64,000 nt of DNA, from positions 1,860,501 to 1,924,500 of the forward strand of contig BSDZ01000094.1 of assembly GCA_030268105.1 (NCBI GenBank), written 5' to 3'. The position numbers and the translations under genes were made by a program. Positions 23,701 through 36,700 of this stretch are shown here, in pieces. The notes below the pieces were generated by a model. That model saw nothing but the letters and a program-made list of their open reading frames with translations, made no database searches and was not told where the DNA came from. Each line of letters begins with the position of its first letter. Position 1 is the stretch's first letter. The DNA is from Volvox africanus (Eukaryota; Chlorophyta; Chlorophyceae; Chlamydomonadales; Volvocaceae).

Positions 23701-26699
23701 CACCGGCCTGCGCTGTGAAATGAACCCAACATGACGGCATAAAGCGAACGGTTTGCCCACCTGCGAGTACGTCGTCCCAAGGCGGCGGCGTCACCACGGA
23801 CCCTGCCACTTCAGCAGCAGTCGACTTCGAAATCAGCCTGACAGAAGTAGCCGCGGCCGTAAGGCTCCTGCTACTGGTATGAGAACGCTGCGAAATCAAC
23901 AACGACGCCGCAGCACCTGAATCCCCTGACCCAGCCACCGGTGCTGTCGCTGATTGCAGGCAAGCGGACGCGACCTGCAATGCCTGGTTCTGCGCTGCTG
24001 CTCCCGCGGCTGCAAACTTTGCAGTTGCGTTTGCAGATGACGAACCAGCGCCAACGGCCCGAGCTGGACGTCTACGCCGCCACTGCACCGCCGCCAGCGC
24101 CCACGCCACCCGGGGCGGCACCCACGCTGCCAGGCCGGTGGCCGGGGCTCCTCCTGCGCTGCCGGCGGCGCCGGCGCGCTCGTCTAAGCTTGCCGCCGCC
24201 AGCGCTGCCGGTGCCGAAAGCACCGCCTGGACCAGCGACGCGGCGTACGGCGACGTGCCGAGGATCGCTACACGGGGCTGCTGCACGGTAACTGGCACGT
24301 CCGACAGCGCATGGAAATCACTCCGCGCGGAGACCATGAGACGCGCTGGCAACGTGCCGTCCAGCAAGTCCCTCGCCACAGACTGGTGCAGCGTCACACG
24401 CAACAGCAACCGACTAGGCATCGCTTCAACCGCATGGGTCCCTACTGCGGACGCGCCGCCGCCGCCGCCGCCGCCGCTGCAGCCAAGGAAGCTACCGGCG
24501 GTCGAGAATTGGAGCAACGGGTTGCTGTTGTTTCCACCCACGCCAACAACCTGTCCAGCCACGGGCCCTCCGCCGCTTGCTGCCTTGGCGCTGGTTGCGT
24601 TGGGGTTGCTACTCTTTGGCCATGGATTAGGTTTAAGGCGGTGCCGCCGCCAGGGCTCGACGCAGCCGCCAACAAGTCCGTCCGCCATCCTCCCAGTTTT
24701 AAAATCGCTCTTGTCATCAGTGGCATCACCGAGCGTTAATACAGACGCGGCGGAGGCGGAGGCGGAAGCGGACGCTGCGCTCCCAGCTGTTGCGAATCTC
24801 GTGGCGTCACCAACCATCCCAGCCGCCAAGGCATGACGCTGGGCCTTGCCTGGTAGTCGACATCGACGTATTACACTGTGGGCGAAATGGTGGAGCGTGT
24901 TGCGGAGGAGAGAGACGGGATGAAGAGGCGGCGGGTTGGTCTCAGCGCTGTACGGTTGAGAATATAGGACTTGTACGACTTCGCAGGGCACTTCTGTCGT
25001 CGAGGAGCTTCCGGTTGACGAGGAGGAGGAGGCGGTCGGGCCGTGGAGCTTGGTGGGATGGGACTGCAAGAGCGGCGATGACGCTGGTGGTGGCGGCGGC
25101 AGCGGCCCTGGCGGCAACGACAATGACGGCACCGGCGGCACGGAGGATGACGGTACAAATGGAGACGTGGTATCCACATCTGCTTGCGTTTGGTCTGGGC
25201 CGCCATAGCGGCGGGCCGTTAAAACCGCCGCCGCAATACCCGCATTGCTACCGCCAATGATGTCCGCAGCAAGAATGTTACTACTGCCGACACGCGAGGT
25301 CGCTGCCACCAATGGCGGCCAACGTGTCATGCCCCAGCCAGTCACGGACACCGCCTTTCCATCTCTCGGCGGGGCCGTCGCCGCCGCTGCCTTGTCGGCG
25401 TCAGTATCCGGAGCTCCTGGGGCAGTCACCGCCGCCGCCGCCGCAGCAGCAGCGGTCGTAACAGCGGCAGTAACAGCGGCATTAGCGAAGGCGCCGTCGT
25501 CAAAGCCATTGCGAACCAAAGTCACGGATACCTTACGGCAGTACTGTAAGTTGTGCCCTTCCAATTCCAAATCCAGTTGTACAGGCTCATCGGAAAGCCC
25601 TACGGAAATGCCGCCGGCGCCACCAATACCAGACCTTTGGACCCCGCTATCGCCGGTGCCGGGTCCACGCACCCATCCGAGGAAATGACCCAGAATTGGG
25701 GCCACGGCGGCTGGGTAGAGTAATCTTAGGGCGCTGGGCTGCAGCGGCGGTGATAACGTGCCGCCGCCGCCGCCGCCGCTGCTGTTGCGGGCACGACTCC
25801 CCTCCCCTGATTCTTGCTGCGTTTCCAGCTGGCCAGCAACGGTTGTGGAATGGCCGTGAGCCCTCTTTATCTCCGCTTGCCTAACACTTGCTGATGAAGT
25901 CGTAGAGGCCGCAGCGACGGGCGCCGCCGGCATCACCCCGCGCAAGATGGCTCGGTGCACGGAGATACGTGGCAAAAGGCTGTCGCTCAGCTGTACGGCG
26001 GTACAATACGACGATGCAGCGACACCTCCAGCTGCGGTCGTGGGTGCCGCAGCAGTAGCCATTCCTGGGCACGTGTGTAGCAGCACCAACTTTTCCTTCT
26101 CTTCCTTCACTTCCTTCTCCTCCTCCTCCTCCTCCTGCTGCTGCTGCTGCTGCTGCTGCGTCACGCTAATCGGCGCTTGGCCCCCTACGGGCCTCCGCCC
26201 GAGGGCCCCTGGCTCCTCGGACGCTCGCACCAGGCGCGATATGAGCTCCGTGTGGCGCTGCCTGTATTAATGGACCGTCCCGGATGTGTCAGCACCGGCG
26301 AGGAGTTAGCAAGTCAGTAACGTTACCATCAACATCACCCTCACATCCCGTGGCAACGGATATCGCAATACCAGGTAACTGACAACGGCATAAAAAGCAC
26401 CAAGTAGCTAACGAGTTAACCGATGAAGCAGCCGTTTCTCAAGTTTGGAAGGACCACCCTCACCTGTACGCCACCATCCGATGAAATGAAAAGAAGCCGC
26501 GAGCGCCCTCCGGAGGCGCTGAGCCGCCAGCAGAGGAACCACCTGAGGTCCCCAACCCTGATACTGAGGCCGTTACCTGCTGCTGCTGCTGCTGCTGCTG
26601 GGGAAACTGCTTCTGAGCGGATGATGGAGATGGTGATGATGATGGTGATGATAATGATAATGATGAACAAGAAGAAGATAATGATAATGATGCTTGTTG

Positions 26700-26730
<31 letters not shown>

Positions 26731-29700
26731 CGCTTCTGACCCCTCATTTGCGGCCGCGCCTGCACCCTCTCGAGCTCCTCCGGGGAAAGCGCACCGTCTG
26801 CCGTCACGAACCACTGCACACCAAAAGTATGGTAACGGGACACCTGCACGCAAATCCTCATTCCGTATCAGCTCCAGCAGCGTATGTATGTATATATGTA
26901 TATATATACATATATATATATATATATGATTTTTGGGAACAAAGTGCACAGAGTATTTTTGTGGCAGTGACCGAGACCTTGCAGAAACAAAAACGTTTTT
27001 CAGTTAATGACTTATATGCGACGCTAACAAAAAGCGATGCTAAAGAAATGTATTATCTGTTACAGGGAACAGATGCGGCAAAATATTTTACTAAAGAACG
27101 CGAGTTGCCAATTAATTTTGCATATCTAAATCCTCTATTGGTAGCGCTATTAAGATCATCAGAATTCGAAAGTCTGACAAGGGCGGAGTGTATCAAATTA
27201 ATTCAAATAAATATACTGTCTGTATATGATTTTTATGATACTTTTAGACGTATATGGAATGAGCGACTTATGCAGCAGATATTTAACTCAGGTAAGTACA
27301 AGGAATATAAGGCTTATAAAATAAATATTGTTACTATGCATCGATATGATAAAAAGGCTAGGATTTTTGCCCCTTCTAAAATGTTTCTCCGGCTTTATAT
27401 ATATATATATACAGGGTTGGTGGTGGCGTAGATGGAATGGTGGGGAGGAAGATAGGAAAAAATGTCAGAATCGCAAGTTGGTCACCCGGCGTTTCGATAA
27501 ACGTGTGCTGCTATGCTACCTCTACCAACACTCCTCTGCATCAGGCTAGCAAACCAGCAACGGCAACCATCAATGCAGCAGCCAGCACGCAACCATGCAA
27601 AGCGTGTATCGATTTCAATCGGGACATTTCGCACCGGCAGCAGTGCCCTAGGCAGTGGGATGTGCGCCTTCTTAGCAAGCTGCCCCAGCCGCCGCAGGAC
27701 CCGTTTCCGCCCTAACGCCAGCCGCAAGCCCCAGCTTCCGCCAGCGTTGCCGTACAGTGCCATACGCTGCGCCTCCGCCAAGTCCGTCGGCGGCTGCACG
27801 GACAGCGCCACGCCAGCCGCCGCCGCCGCCTCCAGCTCATCAGGGCCCGGCGCGAGAATCTCCTCCATCGCAATCGCCACCCCTGAGTGGTCGTCGTCAA
27901 GGCTCCCCGACAAACGCAGCCTTGTAATACCGCTAGCAGAACCCCTCTGCGAGGGCCCTGACGCCGCCGGCCCTGACATTGCGCTCCCATTTGCCTGGAA
28001 TATCCAGGGGCCGCCCCCCTGATATGCATCTGTCGGCAGCTGAGACGGAGGTGGTGGCGACTGTAGCCGCGTGCGCAGCGGTAAGAAATCTGTCAGGCTG
28101 CTTCCGCCGCCGCCGCCATCGCCGTCGGTGCTGCACCCGTCGATGCTGATGGTGCTGCTGGCGCGGCTAATAGTGCCGTCGGAAGGACGTACGAGCGAGG
28201 CCAAAACGTTTCGTACCTCCGATTGTGCGCCGCCGAAGCTGCTGCTGCTGCTGCCACGGACAAAGCTGCTGCTACTGTCGATGCTCCCGTTGCTGCTACC
28301 GCCGTTCGTATCCTCGCTAATGCAACTGGAAGCGCTTGCGATGCTGGAAGTGGAAGGGACGCGCAGCAGACCCTCCCTAATTCGTGCCTCCGGACGCGGC
28401 TGTAGCTGAAAGACACGGGCCATAGCAGCACCTGCACGTTCCACCACCAGCTTCTTCCCACCACCACCAGCGCCAACTCCATCATGACGTGGGCTGGCAG
28501 CTTTGGCAGACCCTGGTGTCGGTTCCAACGGCCGCAAGGGCGATCCCACCAGCCCTTCCTCTTCTCCTTCCGCTGCCGCAGCCTCTACCGCCACGTCAGC
28601 ACTCGAGGAAGAGCCCCTTCCCATGCTGGTGCCGGTACCAGCACTGGTGCCAACACAGCTTCCAGCCCCTCCCAACGCCCTTTTTTGCCTTTCCGCTCGT
28701 CCACTGCTACTGCTCTGATCGCCACCACGACTCATCCCTCCGCGCCTGCTCCAACCAGCACTGCCGCTAGCGCTTCCACAGTCTCCGCCACCACCGCTGC
28801 TGCTGCTGCTGCTGCTGCTACTGCTGCAGCTGGCCCCAGCTGTACTTTGGGTGGTTCTAGCCTGGGAGAAGCTGATGAGTCGCACCAGCTGATCCTCGGG
28901 AAGATAGTAGGTATAGAAGTGGCTCGCCCAGCCCGCGTTCTCAACAAGCTCTGCTAGCGCCGCGTTGCCAACAGCCGGTGTGGCGAAGGCAATGCAGCGA
29001 ACGCGCGGCCGTGGCCAATCTGGCAGCTCCCTCAGCAGGCGCAGCGTACAAAGCTTGGCGACAGCGCCTGCGTACAGGGATAGGTTTAAACCCGTGTAAA
29101 GGATAAGCGTAGAGTTAGCATTTCAGCTGTTAGTTCAGTTATTTGTTCAGTTATCTGGGAAACTGATAGCTAAAATGAAAACCGGGAGTTGTCGAGAGGG
29201 ACGAATGATAACGCTGCCGGGCGTGCTGAATTATCATCGATATGGGTTCGGGAATTCGGGAAGGGTTGGCAGGGAAGGGTTGGCAGGGAAGGGTTGGCAG
29301 GGAAGGGTTGGCAGGGAAGGGTTGGCAAGGAAGGGCGGTAGGACGTGACATGTCACGGGAGCAGTAAAAGCAGATGGGAATCCTTAGGGTTGGGTTTTAC
29401 AGAGGTTATTGCAATCCTGGGCGAGAGGCCTAAGAGTGGTCAGCAGAGCCCTGGACCGACGGGTAGAGGCAGGTCGTGGGACCCGGGGCGAATTGGATCG
29501 GTCAGCCGTGTCAGTCCTCGCGGCGCATACCTCCCAATGAGTGGCCACATAGCACCAGACGCAGCCCCCTGCTGACAGCCAGCTCGTAAAGCTGCTCCAC
29601 GTGAATTGCCCGAGCGCGCTCTAAGAAGCCGCGATGCGCCGCGGGAATAGACTGTGGTAGAGATGGTTTTGGGGAGGTTATGGAGGGCACGGGCGGTTAC

Positions 29701-30604
29701 TCCTGTCCTAGAGGAAAACCGCCATTGCGAGCAAATGTGTTGAGATAAAAATGTGGGGGAGGTGCTGGAAGGTAAGAAGGAGGCACTGTAAGCCCACCAA
29801 GCCAAGGCGAGTCAGGCGACGTGGCACTGATAAGGCATGTCCTGGAGGCGGCATGTCAAGCACACGGACAGAATAACTATAATGCGCGCGCGGCAGGCAT
29901 GGGTCAAGGGTTGGAAGGGAAAATTAAGGGCGCAGTCGCACCTGCCGGTCAGCTGCCAGGCGGGCAGACTCTGCCCAGATGGGCGTGTGCAGCAGGTTGG
30001 CGTCGGCGAGGATGTCCTGAAACTGCTTTGTGCCCATAAAGGCCACATACATGGATGTAGGAGAGGTTGCGATGAGATAGTGTTGTGGAATGCCAGCGAG
30101 GCTCAGCTGAACGGCTTGGAGCTGCACCCATCCCGGCGGGAAACCGGACACAAACTTCGAGACCTTTGCTGCGACACCTTCCTCGTCTAGCTCCAGCTTT
30201 TTGTAAACACATTCGCTCAATATAAGAGATGCGATTAAGTCCTGGAGTTCTTCGGCATCCTCCAAGCGTAAAAGTTTACATGCTTGGCTTAGAGGACCGT
30301 TCGAGACACCGATCGTTTCTGCATGACAACCTCCAAAGCCTGCATAACCGCCATACTCTCCGAAAGTTTGGATCGCCTTCGAAACACTTCCATTATGCCG
30401 TATACTTCTCCGGAAACGCCGACCTCGCCGCGGAATAGCTGTCCCAGCAAAATTGTGGCGCCGATACACCAGCAAAACTCCCGGCCGGACGCCTTGGCGG
30501 GAAGCCGAAGTTTCGGTTGCCCCACCGTCTCTTGGGTTCAGCTGAAGTCCTGGCTGCCCCGAGTGCGGAGCTCGCAGCGATACCATCGCGACTACACGAT
30601 TCAT
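20773..30604 (-). CDS. Giant class-3 lipase with Ala-rich inserts and GTPase-like C-terminal region
   Basis: Alpha/beta-hydrolase of the lipase class 3 family, expected to cleave an acyl ester of glycerolipids. Exons in transcript order: 30604(uncertain)-29942, 29651-29531, 29067-27635, 26843-26464, 26261-21704, 21405-20773; every junction keeps frame, about 2,595 residues if the ATG at 30604 is used. The N-terminal conserved block includes LILSECVYKK and AFMGTKQFQDILADANLL. Exon 2 reads PAAHRGFLERA and the nucleophile elbow LVLCGHSLGG, completed by AVAKLCTLRLL in exon 3; then FATPAVGN and YYLPEDQLVR. Exon 4 contains poly-Gln and FSFHRMVAYR. Exon 5 is a single 4.6 kb exon, Ala/Gly/Ser-rich, with a P-loop-like VAILGTSPYAASLV at 24243-24277. 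Exon 6 has GAVVVAA and LVPVLLTCAES, like strands and the G4 region of a GTPase. The organisation resembles my memory of large plant class-3 lipases such as At3g07400. The first about 100 residues look non-conserved, so the true start may differ. Confidence 0.88.
26890..27412 (+). other. AT-rich ORF island inside a lipase intron
   Basis: Lies in the 26844-27634 intron of the lipase gene, on the opposite strand. It is bounded by (TA)n tracts (26890-26928 and 27395-27412). Between them a plus-strand frame stays open for about 150 codons with A/T-ending codons (many AAA, TTA, AAT, TAT), unlike every other gene here. It encodes a Leu/Tyr/Phe/Lys-rich, predicted alpha-helical segment (for example FSVNDLYATLTKSDAKEMYY and YDFYDTFRRIWNERLMQQIF) and is followed by a perfect donor G|GTAAGT at 27291/27292. 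I do not recognise the family. It could be a fragment of an AT-rich mobile, organellar or viral element, or an exon of a nested gene. Confidence 0.55.
29258..29336. repeat. 14-bp minisatellite in lipase intron
   Basis: About five and a half copies of GGGAAGGGTTGGCA in the intron between the GHSLGG exon and the next exon (29068-29530). Slight divergence appears only in the last copy (GGCAAGGAAGGGCGG). Confidence 0.93.
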
Positions 30605-33600
30605 AACGGGCGCACGACGGGAATAATAATGATTGCATATTTGTTAGTCACATGGTGACCAAAAGCTATGACAAAACTTTTGGTTAAAGAGAATTTCGCG
30701 GCATCTGGCGCAGGAATATGTGCTGTGCCGCAGTAGGACTGCTAATATCTGTATTGTTTTGACCTTGCAAGTAATTCTTTGTATTATCATTATATCACTC
30801 ATATGTTTAAAATGTATTAAATAAGCTGTCGCCGAGAATTGCGAAGCGGCTTAGGAAGGCCCCAGCGAAAACGCGGCTAGCAATCCGCGGTTGTGTATTA
30901 CTACTTGTTCCTCATGCCTTCATCTGATTGGCCCTTAGGCGATTTGCACAGTTTCCAAGCGATCCTTTTCCTTTTTTGAATAATTATAGGACACCAGTTT
31001 GACGACACTCCAGGGACCGTTGGCGGACCGAAAACGGCAAGGGCACTGGGCCAACTGCCAGCTTTGCATCTTCTTCAGGTTTCAGGAGCGGTACATACAT
31101 ATTCCCCCAACCATTCCTTTGCCTTAGGGCAATCCATATGCCATTCCATCTGGAAAAACACATGCATTACCTACGAACGTTACCCACCTACCTACACTTC
31201 CTACCTTATTCTACATCAAAAAGATTCGGGACGGTGTTGCGCATGGCTGCGGCATACCGCTGACTGATACGGAAACCGTGGACGTCACATCTTTTGCCGT
31301 CTGTCATGGCCTGGCTTCGGAAATAACATAATATTAAAGTTTACCTACCAAAAGCGTAGGGTTGACCTGCGAAAGTCCAAGCCTGTTCACGGATCCATAA
31401 AGATCCAAGTGAGGAAATGGTAAAAGTCGTAAAACTGCGCCACAACGGGGGTACTCCAGGCACACAGCAGGGTGTCCCTGGAGCACCCGACACGACAGGA
31501 GGTGGTGTGGAGGCGAAGGAAAGCACTGGAGAGGAAGCAAGCGATTGCTTCCTGCCGCATAACACCGCAATCGCTCCCTGCCTTGGGATTTGCCCGAGTC
31601 CCTGGTCGAAATTATCTCATATTCTCATCACCAGGTAATATAACATAATAATAATGTAAATATATTGCATGGAGACGGGTTTTCGGTCACAAAGGCAGAG
31701 CAAAGCAGAGCAGGGACGGTGGACATTGGCAAAAACACCTCAAGGGTGAAGATGTGCGTCCCATCAAGTAAAAATCACACGGGTTGTCGCACACAGTTGT
31801 CCCAGCCCACAAGCACCCCGCAGCAAATTAAGTATGAGCGCACACATACATTCGTACATATCGTGCTTGTCACAGCACAGGCCCCCCGTACTACCTATGC
31901 CCAAGCCTGAGCTTTTCGAGCCCCGAAGAGAACCGTAGAACTGATGTTTCCATACTGACCTGCACAGCCACCACACCTCACATTCCCTACACGCATAAAG
32001 CGCGCGACACCGCACGACAACCTGAGGTGGCTCCCGCAATTGACATACATCAATATGTGTAACTATACCATATGCTAGGGATAAATGATATTTACCCATT
32101 CATACACTAAAAGGACTAGGTAAATATGAAGAGCCGCTAAGGTGACAATTTTGTGACATAATGCAAAGTCGCCCGCTGGGCACTGCCTGCGCATACTCGG
32201 CCCTGAAGCGCACCATTTGGTACTGTACAAGGTGCCGGAACACATCACCAGCACCAGCGCCCTAACCAGCGCCGCATACACACCCCTACCCCGCTCCGTG
32301 CTCCTCCACAACACACGTCACCGGGCACCGGGCAACAAACACAAACGCACTCACCCGCGTACCCATGAGGGTTCTGATGAAGAAAGGATATACGTCGGAT
32401 AAAACATCGGAGACGCCCGAGGAGACGCCCGAAGCTGTTGCGGACTCGAACGCAAAATTCCCGACACGCCTTCGCCCGGCCAAGGTATTTCATTATGGCT
32501 TCAGCCTGAACCTGATCGCGGACCACGACATGCCCACTTCATCACCACCAGCACCACTGCCACCACAGATACCACTGCGTCTAGTCCCATGTCGCCGTGT
32601 GATAAACGCAATGCAGGCGTGGGCCTGCCACGCATACACACACGCACAAGCACACAGAAAGATCATTCCCGCCAAAAGTGCTGAATTCAAACCCTCATAC
32701 ACAATCGACGCAACTGAGGGCCGTCCGCTTTATACACAAGCTAATCAACCAGGCGTGCGCAAAAAGAAGAGGATCAAAGATGAATAGGGCAATTTTGGGG
32801 CCATGGCGGCTGCTTGCATTTTAAGATCTCCGGCGATTGGGTGTCGCAGCAGCAGCAGCAGCAGCAGCATATCGGTACACCAGCCGTAGCACTAAAATAG
32901 CGGAGCTTTTGTGAGCTTTTGTGAACTATTTGTTACCCTGGATTGATTCCCAATGTTCTGGCCCAACGACAATTTCGGGCCATCCTCGAATTCGGATCCC
33001 AGCGTTATTGTTGCCTCAGTCAGGTGCCAAGCCCCCTGGCCTCAACGGCGGGCTGCTATCCGAACAAAAGCTTTTTACCCGACCGTTCCATTGCCAAAAC
33101 CGCGACTGGTTCAAAAGAATTTGATCCTGTTATAATCGAGAGGAAAAAGGCCTACAAGAGCAATGACACAGTCGTAATGGAATTCAATTTTACGCTGCTT
33201 TCAATTTTACGCCATGATAAAAAACGTAAAAATGTCCGGTCCGGTTCATCCTCGCCTGGTCTGGAAAGTTATCTCTGACTACATTCGCAGTGCTTCAAAG
33301 ATACATGCCGCCAGCGCATGCAGCACTGCGAAACCAATGCACCGCCTCCCCGGCCTACCCAGACTCCTAAACAGCAGCACTCACTGCTGGCACCTACGCT
33401 CACCCGTCCCCCGGTTCTCATACATCATCAAGGCTTGCCGTAACCACTAATGGCCGCGACAAGCCTTTCCTAGGCATTTCCATTTCCATCGCCGCGCCCG
33501 CCCTCCCTGGTGATGCAACCAGGTCCGTGGTCTTTCCTCAACCTCCCACTGGCTATCGGGCGGGCTTCCCCCTTCCTTTCGAAACTGAACAGTGCCCTGA

Positions 33601-33720
33601 AGTGCTCCGAAACCGAGCCCCGCCCACGCCCCGCCTCGAACCCGCCGGCTGATGGCTCGTTTTTCTCAGCCAGCCGTGTTCTCTATTGTCCTTCCCCCGA
33701 ACCCCACGAAAATATACGTG
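30605..33720. other. Intergenic; no gene recognised
   Basis: Between the 5' end of the lipase gene and the 3' end of the next minus-strand gene. Scattered splice-like sites exist on the plus strand: a possible exon 30990-31079 and a stretch at 31578-31634 reading LPWDLPESLVEIISYS before a GTAATA donor. No chain could be built. A (CAG)n run occurs at 32846-32869. The left part probably holds the lipase promoter and 5' UTR. Confidence 0.45.
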
Positions 33721-36700
33721 TCAAAAGTATTCGTCGCTGCGGAAACTCTTCTTCGTCGCCTGCACACACAGCGCCCGAGCGGCTGCCAGCCTGGTAGGGG
33801 GCCCCAGGCCCGGCAAATGCGCGTTAGGTGCGGGTGGCTGGGAGGCATCCGCGTGGTGTGCATCGGAGCGCTGCGCCTGGCTGGGCCGCCTGAGGAATTC
33901 CATAGCCTTGGGCGGCTGGCCTCGCGCCCCAGCCAGTGCGGGCAGTGACGGAAGCTTATCCTCCATCAGCGGGGCCCCCGGCGTTGCCGCCCCTGCACAT
34001 TCGGCACGGCCCCGAGACTGCGCCCCCGCCCGTGGAATGCCGTAAGACTGCCGCGTTTCATGCGGGTGCAGGCGCGTCGCCTGGCCTAGAGCCGGCAAGT
34101 GCTTCCATTCGGCTTGCGGACCCACGGGTCCGGGCTCGGAGACGGACAGTTTTCGTGACAGGTTGGACCCTTGTGACCGGGACCGCGGCTGCTGCACCGC
34201 CGTCGGACTGTCATTGCTGCCGTGGCGGCTGATGCCGTTACCCAATGCAACGCCGGCACGCTCCCGCTCCATTGACTGCCGCACAGGGCTGTCTCCGAAC
34301 ATACCGATGTGCGATGTGCCATTGCCGACGCTCGCCCCGCCACCAGGCGCCGCTGCTGCCGCCGTCGGGGCAGCTCCTGGCGTGCGCGGCGCCCGCGCAG
34401 CCTTATGATGCTGATCCATCACCGGCTTGATTGCATCCGCGCGTCCGAGTAATGGCGCTAGCACTGACCCTGGCACCGGTCGCCCCCGAGATAGTCCCAA
34501 GAGTGGCGTCTGTTTATCCTTTTTAGCCGCCCATGCCCGAAGATCCATCTCCGCCAGATGACCCAGGTTGATATCCCCAGGAGCGCCGCCACTGGAAGCG
34601 GCGGGTTGTCGTGCGAGCCGCGTCGACGACCTGGCATGTGGGTTTGCCCGCTCCATTAAGGCCTTCAAGTCCTCCGACGGTAGGTCATCCAAATTTGCAG
34701 AAGAAGTCTCGCTTAGCGTACGTCGCAGCTCGGGATCCTCGACGGACTTAACGGAGATCGCCCGGGCTGCACGCCGCGCTGCCGCCGCCGCCGCCGCTGG
34801 CGTCACTAGGACGCCGGTGCTTGACGGCTCCTCCTGCTCGCTTGGATCCACGGACGTCTGAGATGGAACGCGGCTGAGACCCAGTGAAAAGGTGTCATCT
34901 TCGTCTTCTGGAGCCGCCATCGCCTCAGCGGCAGTCTTGTCGGCACCGGCACCAGCGGTTCCCGGAGCGTCAGCTGACGCTACTGCCTTATCCAGTGCTG
35001 AACCTAAACCTGCATCTGGTGTCGAATCTTTCAAATCACTGGCGTCCTCTTTCAACAGGGCATCAATGTCATCATTTATATCATCAGCATCAGCATCAGC
35101 GGTGCTGGCACCGGCACCTCGATCTCCACCGCCAGCAATTTCCGCCTCCGTTGCGGGCATAGGCCGCTCTGTGCCCGCTGCATACTGCTCTACAAGGCCC
35201 TGCCAGCGCTGGGCCTGCTCCTGGAGCCTCGCGAGCAGGATGGAGAGGCAGGCTGCCGCAGTCTGCGGGGTGCCGTCACTGCTGGATGTCGTGGCGAGAG
35301 CCGCTAAGGAGCTCTTCAATCGGTCGGTCGGTAGGTGAGGCACATCACTGCTGCTGCTGCCTGCATCCTCCTCCCAGGCCGCGTCGAGAGCCGTCCGACT
35401 TATGGACGGCTCGTTGCTGCTGCCGACGAGGATGCTGCCGAGGATTTCCTGACATGTAATGATACATATACATATGCATATACATGGTGAGAGAAGTTTG
35501 CGATATAAGAGCTGATAAGAGGTTGCAAAAACTTAAACGAGTTGTACGGAGTTTACAAAAGCTGCCTAGTACGGTTTTTTGGACGACGTTGTGTATGAGT
35601 GTATTGGATTTGTGTATGTGTGTGTGAGATAGCCGATAGGACTTTGCAGCAGAGACAGTGTATGTGTGTGTTAGAGAGAGAGGGGTGGTGGTGGTTGAGA
35701 CTGGACTCGGTTAGCAGCGTTGCAGTAGGGAGCACATTGCCAAGTTATTAAACCATAAGGATAGCGGCAACTGGAACAATACTGATGCAGGTATCTGGCC
35801 CTTCCCGCAGTGCGTTATAGCGGGCCCAGAATGGAGCCAGCAAGCTTAGCCGCATACGCTGGGCCGCTCCTTTTTCAGAAAGTCAGCTAACGGACATCAT
35901 TTATAGGTATTGGTACTCGGTATCGGTATATCGGTATTTATAGGTATAGGTATCGGTAAGCATAAGCGCCCGTTGAAGGGTTCCTGCACCCATGTCCGCT
36001 GTTATTCACATTTCCATTGTCACTATCAACCCTAACCTCCTGGGTCTCACTGGCACGATGTCCCAGGCCTTGGTTGACGCCTTGAGGGCGCAGATGCTGC
36101 CGCAGATGCTTCCGTTTGCGAAGGTAAGGACGAACTAAGGATGCTGAGGCGCCGCTGCTCAGAATCCATATTTAGCGTGGCATGATAAACGTACCTGAAC
36201 TAGAGCGTGCGTCGCAGCGTAATAACGTGCTTTGGCGACCACTCCGTCAGCGGCGAGCCACGTTTCCCACGCGCCCAGCTGAAGAGACATGGACGCATCG
36301 ACAAGGTCCACCTGGATAAGGCAAATTGATATTGGAGCTTTGACTATATCCTCAGCCCGGGGTATAGCGTGCGCTGAGTCGAAACCCTCTTTTACCTAGC
36401 ATCGGGAATACAAGCCCGTTACCGCACCTGGAAATGTTCCGGAGGAATCTCGTCATTTCCATCCGTGCTGTGGAGGCAGGCAGTCAAGGTTAACTGGGGT
36501 TCAGCCGAGGTACCGTCATTTTGTACTTGTCACACGAGTGAGTAAGGAATATCCCAGGATGTAGCCAGCCAGTGGAAATGGAATTGTTTAGTTACTTCAC
36601 CATGGAAAATGCTCACCTGCTCCACTCGACGCCGGCTGCGCTGTTGTTCGTCTGAAGCGCATTCCTCAGGCAATTACACATTCCAAGAGCCGGTCCATTC

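Noticed and set aside
22182..25688. Several long plus-strand ORFs opposite the lipase exon
   Set aside because: GC-rich, Ala-coding DNA keeps the complementary frames open; no motifs or splice support.
29268..29336. Minisatellite as a CRISPR-like array
   Set aside because: The 14-bp units are contiguous with no unique spacers, and the host is eukaryotic.
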